Of a DNA stretch of 64,000 nt, positions 57,140-64,000 are shown piece after piece; the stretch's first letter is position 1; every line of letters begins with the position of its first letter. The position numbers and the translations under genes are program-made. This DNA comes from Chryseobacterium formosense (GTDB lineage: Bacteria; Bacteroidota; Bacteroidia; Flavobacteriales; Weeksellaceae): the NCBI RefSeq assembly GCF_900116415.1, contig NZ_FPAP01000006.1, forward strand, positions 1 through 64,000. The letters run 5' to 3'. The notes under the pieces were generated by a model that saw nothing but the letters and a program-made list of their open reading frames with translations, did no database searches and was not told the DNA's origin.

Positions 57140-59269
57140 TTAGAATTTGTAATTAAGACTTAATGATAAAGTTCTTAATCTTTGTGGAGTTACTGTTGAC
57201 CAACCAGAGAAATATTTTTTATTCCCAATGTTATCTAATTTAAGAATGATGCTGTATCTTTCTTCATTATAAGATAGTGCAGTATTGAAAACTGCATAAC
57301 TTGGAATTGTAAATGTACCTATTCCGGCTCTGTTTAATGTATAAAGATTGCTTGCAGAATTGGCTCCAAATCCTACTCCTACATTCTTTAATGCTCCGTT
57401 CTGGATTTTGTAGTTCGCCCAAAAGTTAAATATATTTCTAGGACCAGCTTCTTCAGGACGGTAACCAACATATGTAGGATCACCAACTGTTACTTCACTA
57501 ATGTTTTGACTGAATCCTGCAATTACATTTAATCCTTCTATCGGACTACCAACAACACTAATTTCGAATCCTTTACTTTCAACTTCTCCTCCCTGAATAC
57601 TGCTTAAAGGATTTGTCGGATCTGGCATTACTTTATCTTTTACTAATAAGTTATAGTAACTTGCTGTAATAGATAATTTATCTTTTACTAAACTTGCTTT
57701 TGTTCCTACTTCCCATTGGTTTGCATGTTCGGGATCAAAGTATGCAAAATATTTGGTTCCGTTTAGATCTGTGTTTTCCACAGGCTCTACATTTTGGAAT
57801 CCGTTCATATAATTGGCGAAAATTGAAATTTTGTCTTTAATAGGCTGATAAACTAATCCTAACTTTGGAGATAGGGTAGTAGTTGCCTTTGATTTTTCAA
57901 CTGCATAAGCTGTAGGATTTCCTGTAAAATGATCTACTCTTAAACTTAACATTGCAGATAGATTCGGTAGAATATTTACAACATCGGAAACATAAGCACT
58001 GTATATTTGTGTTTTCATGCTTCCAATCTGCTGGCTTGTTGCGGCTAAAGCGTTATCTACTGCCGGTTTTGTTAATGTTCCTGCTGCTGTGTCGCTTTGG
58101 TTAACTAATGAAACTGTTCCAAAATCAGCCCATCCTGTTCCTCCAATTAAAAATTCTCTTTGGAAATAATCTAAGCCAAACAATAATTTATTTTTTACGC
58201 TTCCGATATTGAATGTTCCTACAAAATTCTGTTGAATGGCTGTCGTATTTGTTTCTCCACCAAGTTTAGAGATATATCTTGTGAATTCATCTCCGTTTGC
58301 AGAATCCCACAGGTAATGATTATAACCGTCAGTTTTTGTATTACCTCGTGATAAAATAGTGCTTGAAGTCCAGTTGTCTGAAATTCTATATTGAGCCTGT
58401 GCTTGTATATTAAATGTTGAATTTTTTATACTTAAATCATTGGATGTGAAAGAATTTTTGTAATTCTGTTCAAATATATCAATAGAGCTAAACGATAAAG
58501 GGCTGTATCTGCTCAAGAAAATCATTGGAGCATTTGCAGCGTCAGACTTTTTTATTTCTGTATTTACAAAAAATGTCAGTTTATCATTTACAATGTATTT
58601 AATTGATGGATTCACGTAAATAGATTCGCTAAAACCTGCATCCTGAAAAGAATTTTGTTTTTGATAAGCAGCATTTATTCTTGCAAACATACTTTTTCCT
58701 ACGGGCGTATTTACGTCTGCTGTAACTCTGTTCAGACCGTAACTTCCTGTAATATATCCAACCTCACCACCAAAATGATTGTAAGGCTTTTTAGTAATAA
58801 CATTTAAAAGACCACCATAAGAAATAACGCTACCACCATAAAGTGTACCTGAAGGTCCTTTAATAGCTTCAAGCACTTCTATTCCTGCAGGATCTAAGGT
58901 TCCGTTATTGAATGCAGGCATTCCGTTTACAAGATTAGGTTGTAATGAAAACCCTCTCATTGAGTAATATTCACCACCATCATTTCCTCTACCTGTAGAT
59001 TCCCAAAGTCTTGCAATACCTGTAATGTTTTTAATAGCGTCATTAAAGTTTGTAACTACTTGTTCCTTAATTACATTTTTATTAACAGTATTGTAAACCT
59101 GTGGATTTTCAATGTCTTTTAGAGGCATTTTGTTTGCAGAAGGACTATCTTTTGTCAAATATCCTGTAATAACAACCTCGTCAATTTTATCAGCCTTCAA
59201 AGTATCAGCTTCTTGAGCGTAGCTTAATAATGATCCTAATATTGAAACACCAACCAATGTTTTTTTCAT
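57140..59269 (-). CDS. TonB-dependent siderophore receptor
   Basis: 709 residues from the ATG at 59269; M at 59278 adds only three residues. Signal MKKTLVGVSILGSLLSYAQ, TonB box KIDEVVITGYL, plug with FSLQPNLVNGMPAF and LEAIKGPSGTLYGG, barrel ending LSLSLNYKF. The plug layout (NITGIARLWESTGRGND, MRGFS) is that of FhuA/FoxA-like siderophore receptors. First gene of the iron block, with a -7 box and a possible Fur-like half-site upstream. Confidence 0.95.
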   Translation of the reverse strand: MKKTLVGVSILGSLLSYAQEADTLKADKIDEVVITGYLTKDSPSANKMPLKDIENPQVYNTVNKNVIKEQVVTNFNDAIKNITGIARLWESTGRGNDGGEYYSMRGFSLQPNLVNGMPAFNNGTLDPAGIEVLEAIKGPSGTLYGGSVISYGGLLNVITKKPYNHFGGEVGYITGSYGLNRVTADVNTPVGKSMFARINAAYQKQNSFQDAGFSESIYVNPSIKYIVNDKLTFFVNTEIKKSDAANAPMIFLSRYSPLSFSSIDIFEQNYKNSFTSNDLSIKNSTFNIQAQAQYRISDNWTSSTILSRGNTKTDGYNHYLWDSANGDEFTRYISKLGGETNTTAIQQNFVGTFNIGSVKNKLLFGLDYFQREFLIGGTGWADFGTVSLVNQSDTAAGTLTKPAVDNALAATSQQIGSMKTQIYSAYVSDVVNILPNLSAMLSLRVDHFTGNPTAYAVEKSKATTTLSPKLGLVYQPIKDKISIFANYMNGFQNVEPVENTDLNGTKYFAYFDPEHANQWEVGTKASLVKDKLSITASYYNLLVKDKVMPDPTNPLSSIQGGEVESKGFEISVVGSPIEGLNVIAGFSQNISEVTVGDPTYVGYRPEEAGPRNIFNFWANYKIQNGALKNVGVGFGANSASNLYTLNRAGIGTFTIPSYAVFNTALSYNEERYSIILKLDNIGNKKYFSGWSTVTPQRLRTLSLSLNYKF

Positions 59270-59286
59270 GAAAGTCAAATTTTCTG

Positions 59287-59317
59287 CAAATATATTCTTT
59301 TTAATTATTCTAAATAA
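59287..59317 (-). promoter_or_regulatory. Promoter of the siderophore receptor with possible Fur-like half-site
   Basis: CAAATATA (59287-59294) is TATATTTG on the minus strand, 18 bp before the ATG. ATTCTAAATAA (59307-59317) lies behind it. Confidence 0.45.
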
Positions 59318-59371
59318 ATTACCGCGTTGATATTTGTCATATTATTTTCCAAATATTATTCAATAAATAAG

Positions 59372-59401
59372 AAAAACCCGCTCCAATAAGAACGGGTTTT
59401 T
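59372..59401. terminator. Terminator of secA
   Basis: AAAAACCCG (59372-59380) pairs with CGGGTTTTT (59393-59401). It lies just after the secA stop on the minus strand. Confidence 0.8.
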
Positions 59402-59424
59402 GTGAAATTTATAATTTTTATCTC

Positions 59425-62400
59425 TTATGCGGGAATTTCTCCTTTATATAAGAAACTGATAATTTCTTTATTCATCTTATCAACCATCTCGCTGAATAGG
59501 TGGAAAGATTCCTGCTTGTAAATCACCAAAGGATCCTTCTGCTCATAAACAGCACCCTGAGAAGATCTTCTCAGATCATCCATTTCACGAAGGTGAAGTT
59601 TCCAGTTCTCATCGATAATTGATAAGGTAATATTCTTTTCAAAATCATTAATAAGACTATCGCAATGAGTTTCATAAGCTTCCTTCAGATCCGTAACAAT
59701 TGTTGTGGTTTTGTGACCATCTGTGAAAGGAACCTGAATCATTTTAAACATAGAACCCTGATTCTGGTAAACATTCTCAATAATCGGGAATGATTTTTCT
59801 TTCAATAAGTTCAGCTTCATTTGATAGTCTTCCTGAGCTGCTTTGAAAACAATATCGGTAAGATCTGCAACCTGTTTAGATTTAAAATCATTTTCAGAAA
59901 CCGGAGATTGCATGGTGAAATTCTTGATGATTTCAAACTCAAAATCTTTGTAATTTCCGGAAGCCTTTCCTTTAGCTACAATAGAATTTGCCACATCAAA
60001 AATCATGTTGGTAATATCATATTTTAAATGATCACCGAACAATGCATTCTTTCTTCTTTTGTAGATAACGTCACGCTGCTTGTTCATTACGTCATCATAC
60101 TCAAGAAGTCTTTTTCTTACCCCAAAGTTGTTTTCTTCTACTTTTTTCTGAGCTCTTTCGATAGATTTTGAGATCATAGAATGCTGAATAACTTCACCTT
60201 CTTTATGACCCATTCTGTCCATCATTTTAGCGATTCTTTCAGAACCGAATAAACGCATCAAGTTGTCTTCCAGAGAAACATAGAACTGGGAACTTCCAGG
60301 ATCTCCCTGACGTCCCGCTCTACCTCTCAACTGTCTGTCAACACGTCTTGAATCGTGTCTTTCTGTTCCGATAATTGCTAAACCGCCTGCTTCTTTTACT
60401 TCTTTGGAAAGCTTAATATCGGTACCACGACCTGCCATATTGGTTGCAATCGTTACAACTCCCGGTTGACCAGCTCCAGCAACAATTTCTGCTTCTTTTT
60501 TGTGAAGTTTCGCATTCAAAACCTGATGCTGAATCTTTCTTAAACTTAGTGCTTTTGATAATAATTGTGAAATCTCAACAGAAGTTGTACCCACCAATAC
60601 CGGTCTTCCTGCTGCTGTTAATCTTTCGATTTCTTCAATTACAGCGTTATATTTTTCTCTGTTGGTTTTATAAACCAAATCTTGTCTATCATGTCTTTGG
60701 ATCGGACGGTTGGTTGGAATTACCACAACGTCTAATTTATAGATCTGCCAAAGTTCTCCGGCTTCAGTTTCAGCAGTACCGGTCATCCCCGCAAGTTTGT
60801 TGTACATACGGAAATAGTTCTGAAGGGTAACTGTTGCAAATGTCTGAGTTGCTGCTTCGATTTTTACATTTTCTTTAGCTTCAATTGCCTGGTGAAGACC
60901 ATCTGAATAACGTCTTCCTTCCATGATACGGCCTGTCTGCTCATCAACAATTTTTACCTCACCGTCAATTACCACATATTCATCGTCTTTTTCAAATAAT
61001 GTATATGCCTTTAGCAATTGGCTCATAGTGTGAACTCTTTCAGATTTTTCTGCAAATTCTGAGAATAATTTTTCTTTAGCTTCGAATTCTTCTTCTTTAG
61101 ATAAATTTTTAGCTTCTACTTCAGCGATTTCAGTTCCGATATCCGGAAGTACGAAGAAATTTTGATCAGAGTTTCCTTGAGACATGTATTCAACACCTTT
61201 GTCTGTAAGGTCAACCTGATTATTTTTTTCTTCAATTACGAAGTAAAGGTCTTTATCTACAATCGGCATATCGCGATTGTTATCCTGCATATACTGAGCT
61301 TCAACTTTCTGAAGCAATGCACGGTTTCCGCTTTCCGATAAGAATTTAATTAATTGTCTGTTTTTAGGAAGACCTCTGTAAGCCTGAAGCAATTTGAATC
61401 CTCCTTCTTTTGTGTTTCCTGCAGCGATTAATTTTTTAGCTTCATTAAATATTGCAGAAACAGTTTTTTTCTGAACCTCTACGATTCTGTCGATAGAAGG
61501 CTTCAGAACATCAAATTCCTGTCTGTCACCCTGAGGAACAGGTCCTGAAATAATCAATGGTGTTCTTGCATCGTCTACTAAAACAGAGTCAACCTCATCG
61601 ACGATAGCAAAGTTCAGTTCTCTTTGTACCAATTCTGAAGGTGAAGTTACCATGTTATCTCTCAGGTAATCAAAACCGAATTCATTATTGGTTCCGTAAG
61701 TAATATCTGAGTTGTATGCCTGTCTTCTTCCGTCTGAGTTCGGTTGGTGATTATCAATACAGTCAATCGACATTCCGTGGAATTGGTACAATGGTCCCAT
61801 CCAAGCCGAGTCTCTTTTTGCAAGATAGTCGTTTACGGTTACCACGTGAACTCCTCTTTCGGGAAGTGCATTTAAATAAATAGGAAGTGTTCCTACCAAG
61901 GTTTTACCTTCACCGGTTGCCATTTCGGCAATTTTTCCGCTGTGAAGAATGACCCCACCGATGAACTGTACATCATAATGCACCATATCCCAAACGACGG
62001 GTGTTCCGGCTGCATTCCATGTGTTTTTCCATACGGCCTGATCTCCTTGTATTTCAATGAAATCTTTTCCTGCTGCTGCCAATTGACGATCCCAGTCTGA
62101 AGCAGTTACACGAATTTCTCCGTTTTGTGCCCATCTTCTGGATGTTTCTTTAATCAAAGCAAAAGCTTCAGGAAGAACCTGCAAAAGAACTTTTTCTTCA
62201 ATTTCGTAAGAATCTTTCTTTAAAGCTTCGATTTTAGAAAACAGAGCTTCTTTCTCATCAACATTGGTAGAGTTTTTTATTTGCTCTTTAATTTGTTCTA
62301 TCTGCGCTGTGATACTGGCTGTCGCTTCTTTGATTTTAGATTTGAATTCGGCAGTTTTCTCTCTCAAACCATCATCAGATAATTCTCCGATGTTTGGTTC

Positions 62401-62499
62401 AACAGCTTTGATTTTTGTTACAACTTTTTTTACTTCCTTTAGGTCCTGCGCTTTTTTGTCTCCCAAAAACCCTTTAAGAACTTTATTTAAAAAACTCAT
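59425..62499 (-). CDS. secA: Preprotein translocase ATPase SecA
   Basis: 1024 residues. Motor motifs: MATGEGKTLVGTLP (Walker A), VDEVDSVLVDDARTPL (Walker B), TVTVNDYLAKRD region, GTTSVEISQLL, ATNMAGRGTDIKLS and GRAGRQGDPG. The extra stretch around 330-520 is normal for Bacteroidota. The end DKMNKEIISFLYKGEIPA lacks the Cys-rich zinc domain that many SecA proteins use to contact SecB. Drives export through SecYEG. Single gene. Confidence 0.97.
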   Translation of the reverse strand: MSFLNKVLKGFLGDKKAQDLKEVKKVVTKIKAVEPNIGELSDDGLREKTAEFKSKIKEATASITAQIEQIKEQIKNSTNVDEKEALFSKIEALKKDSYEIEEKVLLQVLPEAFALIKETSRRWAQNGEIRVTASDWDRQLAAAGKDFIEIQGDQAVWKNTWNAAGTPVVWDMVHYDVQFIGGVILHSGKIAEMATGEGKTLVGTLPIYLNALPERGVHVVTVNDYLAKRDSAWMGPLYQFHGMSIDCIDNHQPNSDGRRQAYNSDITYGTNNEFGFDYLRDNMVTSPSELVQRELNFAIVDEVDSVLVDDARTPLIISGPVPQGDRQEFDVLKPSIDRIVEVQKKTVSAIFNEAKKLIAAGNTKEGGFKLLQAYRGLPKNRQLIKFLSESGNRALLQKVEAQYMQDNNRDMPIVDKDLYFVIEEKNNQVDLTDKGVEYMSQGNSDQNFFVLPDIGTEIAEVEAKNLSKEEEFEAKEKLFSEFAEKSERVHTMSQLLKAYTLFEKDDEYVVIDGEVKIVDEQTGRIMEGRRYSDGLHQAIEAKENVKIEAATQTFATVTLQNYFRMYNKLAGMTGTAETEAGELWQIYKLDVVVIPTNRPIQRHDRQDLVYKTNREKYNAVIEEIERLTAAGRPVLVGTTSVEISQLLSKALSLRKIQHQVLNAKLHKKEAEIVAGAGQPGVVTIATNMAGRGTDIKLSKEVKEAGGLAIIGTERHDSRRVDRQLRGRAGRQGDPGSSQFYVSLEDNLMRLFGSERIAKMMDRMGHKEGEVIQHSMISKSIERAQKKVEENNFGVRKRLLEYDDVMNKQRDVIYKRRKNALFGDHLKYDITNMIFDVANSIVAKGKASGNYKDFEFEIIKNFTMQSPVSENDFKSKQVADLTDIVFKAAQEDYQMKLNLLKEKSFPIIENVYQNQGSMFKMIQVPFTDGHKTTTIVTDLKEAYETHCDSLINDFEKNITLSIIDENWKLHLREMDDLRRSSQGAVYEQKDPLVIYKQESFHLFSEMVDKMNKEIISFLYKGEIPA

Positions 62500-62577
62500 A
62501 GAATTTGATTTAAGCTTAAAGTTTAGATGCTTTAAGCATATTAAAATTACACGCTTAGTGTGTATGTTATATTTAAA

Positions 62578-62604
62578 AAGCTTTAAGTGTACTACTTAAA
62601 GCTT
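62578..62604 (-). terminator. Terminator of the DUF2795 gene
   Basis: AAGCTTTAAGT (62578-62588) pairs with ACTTAAAGCTT (62594-62604); on the minus strand a T-rich run follows. Confidence 0.8.
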
Positions 62605-62614
62605 ATGCTTTGTC

Positions 62615-62836
62615 TTAATATTCGTCTTCGTTCCACAGATAATCTTCGTCTGTAGGATAGTCGCTCCAAATCTCATCGATCGCATCGTAAATTTCACCTT
62701 CATCTTCGATTGCCTGAAGGTTTTCTACAACTTCCATCGGTGCACCAGTTCTGATGGCATAATCGATAAGTTCTGCTTTTGTCATCGGCCAAGGTGCGTC
62801 GCTTAAATATGAAGCTAATTCTAATGTCCAGTACAT
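62615..62836 (-). CDS. DUF2795 domain protein
   Basis: 73 residues. MYWTLELASYLSDAPWPMTK and ELIDYAIRTGAPMEVVENLQ form the helix pair of DUF2795; the acidic end is DEIWSDYPTDEDYLW. Highly conserved among Flavobacteriia; role unknown. No membrane helix. Own -7 box and terminator, so a single-gene unit just upstream of secA. Confidence 0.93.
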   Translation of the reverse strand: MYWTLELASYLSDAPWPMTKAELIDYAIRTGAPMEVVENLQAIEDEGEIYDAIDEIWSDYPTDEDYLWNEDEY

Positions 62837-62853
62837 AATTTTTTATTTTTTTG

Positions 62854-62861
62854 CAAAAGTA
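62854..62861 (-). promoter_or_regulatory. -7 box TACTTTTG of the DUF2795 gene
   Basis: CAAAAGTA on the plus strand, fitting TAnnTTTG, 17 bp before the start codon. Confidence 0.5.
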
Positions 62862-62976
62862 TAAAAATAGGTTATATTATAAACTTTTTTATGACTTGAT
62901 TTTCAATTCTTTTTATTAAACTTTTAATGCTTTCTGTGCCATTATACATTTATAGGGCATTTCCTGCATATTGCTG

Positions 62977-63999
62977 TCATTTTCTCAAAAACCATTCCAC
63001 AAATTTTTTTGTGCCATTTTGGAAGTTGGTGACAGGATTATAGCCTACTAAATTCTTTGCTTTGGTAATATCTGCATTGGTTTTTGTGACATCGCCGGGT
63101 TGCATTGGCAGATTTTTTCTGATGGCAGATTTTCCTAAAAGTGTTTCCAAAGTTGAAAGCATTTCGTTTAAATTGATAACCTGGCTTTCTCCTAAGTTTA
63201 TAATTTCGTAAACACCGGAATTTTTCTCAAGATATTGAGATGATTTTACGATCCCGTCGATGATATCATCAATATAAGTATAGTCTCTTGCCGTTGTTCC
63301 GTCGCCATAGAACGGGATTTCTTTGTCTTCAGAAATGAGTTTTGTAAATTTATGAATGGCCAAATCCGGTCTTTGTCTCGGTCCGTAAACCGTAAAAAAT
63401 CTTAATTGAAACATATCAATTCCGTATAAACCGTGATAAACGTGTCCTAAAATTTCACCGCTTTTTTTGGTAGCTGCATAGGGAGAAATAGGTTTATCTA
63501 CATTGTCGGTTTCAGAGAAAGGCGTTTTTTCATTGTTGCCGTAAACGCTCGATGAAGATGCACAAATAAATTTCTTAATGCCGAACTGTTTGCAAAGCTC
63601 CCAAAGATTCATCGTTCCGCGAACATTCACCTCTTCGTATTCTAAAGGACGTTCTATGGAAGGTCTCACACCTGCAAGAGCCGCAAGATGAATGATCTGA
63701 TCGATTTTATGATCGGTAAAGATTTTTTCAAGCCCGTTTTTATCTCTTATATCCTGAAAATATAAAGTGTGGTTTTCTGACTTTGAAATAGAGATCAAAT
63801 GTAGAATATCATTTTCTTTTTGTGAAAATTCAAATTCAGATTTTTTACCTAAAGATTCTAAAGTATTTTTGATTTTTACTTTATAATCATAAAAATCATC
63901 GAAGTTGTCAATATTTATGACAGAATGTCCTTCTTTCAATAATTTTTCAATCAAGTGAGAACCTATAAATCCGCTTCCTCCTGTTACGAGATATGTCAT
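62977..63999 (-). CDS. Nucleotide-sugar epimerase (UDP-glucuronate 4-epimerase-like)
   Basis: 340 residues. NAD-binding TGGSGFIGSHL at 6-16, catalytic YAATKKSGE (Y-x3-K) near 174-178, ALAGVRPSIERP and TVYGPRQRPDLAI. The extended N-terminal part and GVRPS point to the UDP-glucuronate/GlcA epimerase branch rather than GalE. Makes a sugar nucleotide for capsule, LPS or exopolysaccharide. Begins one base before the window end; any operon partner would lie outside. Confidence 0.93.
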   Translation of the reverse strand: MTYLVTGGSGFIGSHLIEKLLKEGHSVINIDNFDDFYDYKVKIKNTLESLGKKSEFEFSQKENDILHLISISKSENHTLYFQDIRDKNGLEKIFTDHKIDQIIHLAALAGVRPSIERPLEYEEVNVRGTMNLWELCKQFGIKKFICASSSSVYGNNEKTPFSETDNVDKPISPYAATKKSGEILGHVYHGLYGIDMFQLRFFTVYGPRQRPDLAIHKFTKLISEDKEIPFYGDGTTARDYTYIDDIIDGIVKSSQYLEKNSGVYEIINLGESQVINLNEMLSTLETLLGKSAIRKNLPMQPGDVTKTNADITKAKNLVGYNPVTNFQNGTKKFVEWFLRK

Positions 64000-64000
64000 C

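Noticed and set aside
1..64000. CRISPR array, tRNA, rRNA or replication origin
   Set aside because: No regularly spaced direct repeats, no tRNA cloverleaf or rRNA sequence, and no DnaA-box cluster were seen on reading both strands.

Overview
The window looks like a chromosomal segment of a low-GC Bacteroidota, class Flavobacteriia, most likely Chryseobacterium or a close Weeksellaceae relative. Three things point there: -7 boxes of the Bacteroidota form TAnnTTTG ahead of many genes, a type IX secretion (T9SS) sorting domain, and a flavobacterial division/cell-wall (dcw) cluster with a PASTA-type FtsI and meso-DAP-type MurE. I found no rRNA, tRNA, CRISPR array or origin. Layout: 1-3839 is the 3' end of an RHS-repeat gene with a variable tail and two candidate immunity genes, followed by a gene-poor stretch with two hairpin-plus-terminator modules. 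4316-6957 encodes a lipoprotein, a membrane protein and a NarL-type two-component pair. 7000-8884 (minus) holds a GNAT enzyme, EngB and an alpha/beta hydrolase. 9107-27315 is the dcw cluster (mraZ, rsmH, ftsL, ftsI, murE, mraY, murD, ftsW, murG, murC, ftsQ, ftsA, ftsZ, then a GatB/YqeY gene). It starts at a three-repeat MraZ operator. It is interrupted by two small unknown genes, several hairpin repeats and a roughly 600-bp element with long inverted ends carrying a GxxExxY gene. 27481-31167 has a T9SS cargo protein beside a decayed paralogue, a bacilliredoxin and a GH3-family enzyme. 31197-36510 (minus) is a mutL-rhomboid-phosphodiesterase-lipoprotein run. 36699-40352 (minus) has a YoaK-type membrane protein, a UspA-like protein and an OmpR-type two-component system. 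40465-46516 (minus) is a tight eight-gene operon: YegP, HsdR_N-type nuclease, PH-like membrane protein, small exported Cys-rich protein, DUF6804-like, TerB-like, coiled-coil membrane protein and vWA-like lipoprotein. Just upstream, 46640-48941 encodes a TPR-lipoprotein histidine kinase and a LuxR-type regulator. 49020-52202 has small/unknown genes, msrA and a ROK kinase. 52284-59269 is an iron/siderophore uptake block of two TonB-dependent receptors and two PepSY membrane proteins. 59425-63999 has secA, a DUF2795 gene and a sugar-nucleotide epimerase. The most system-like feature is the eight-gene operon with its neighbouring two-component pair. A 16-bp inverted repeat (TTACGG-N4-CCGTAA) sits between the regulator's terminator and the operon promoter. 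A one-mismatch copy lies upstream of the unknown gene at 49594. In both places the repeat centre is 36.5 bp from the last base of the putative -7 box, the distance expected of an activator site near -41.5. I infer a dedicated TerB/vWA/nuclease-type stress or defence regulon. The second candidate novelty is the GxxExxY element inside the dcw cluster. All functional assignments are by reading the protein sequences; no database search was run.
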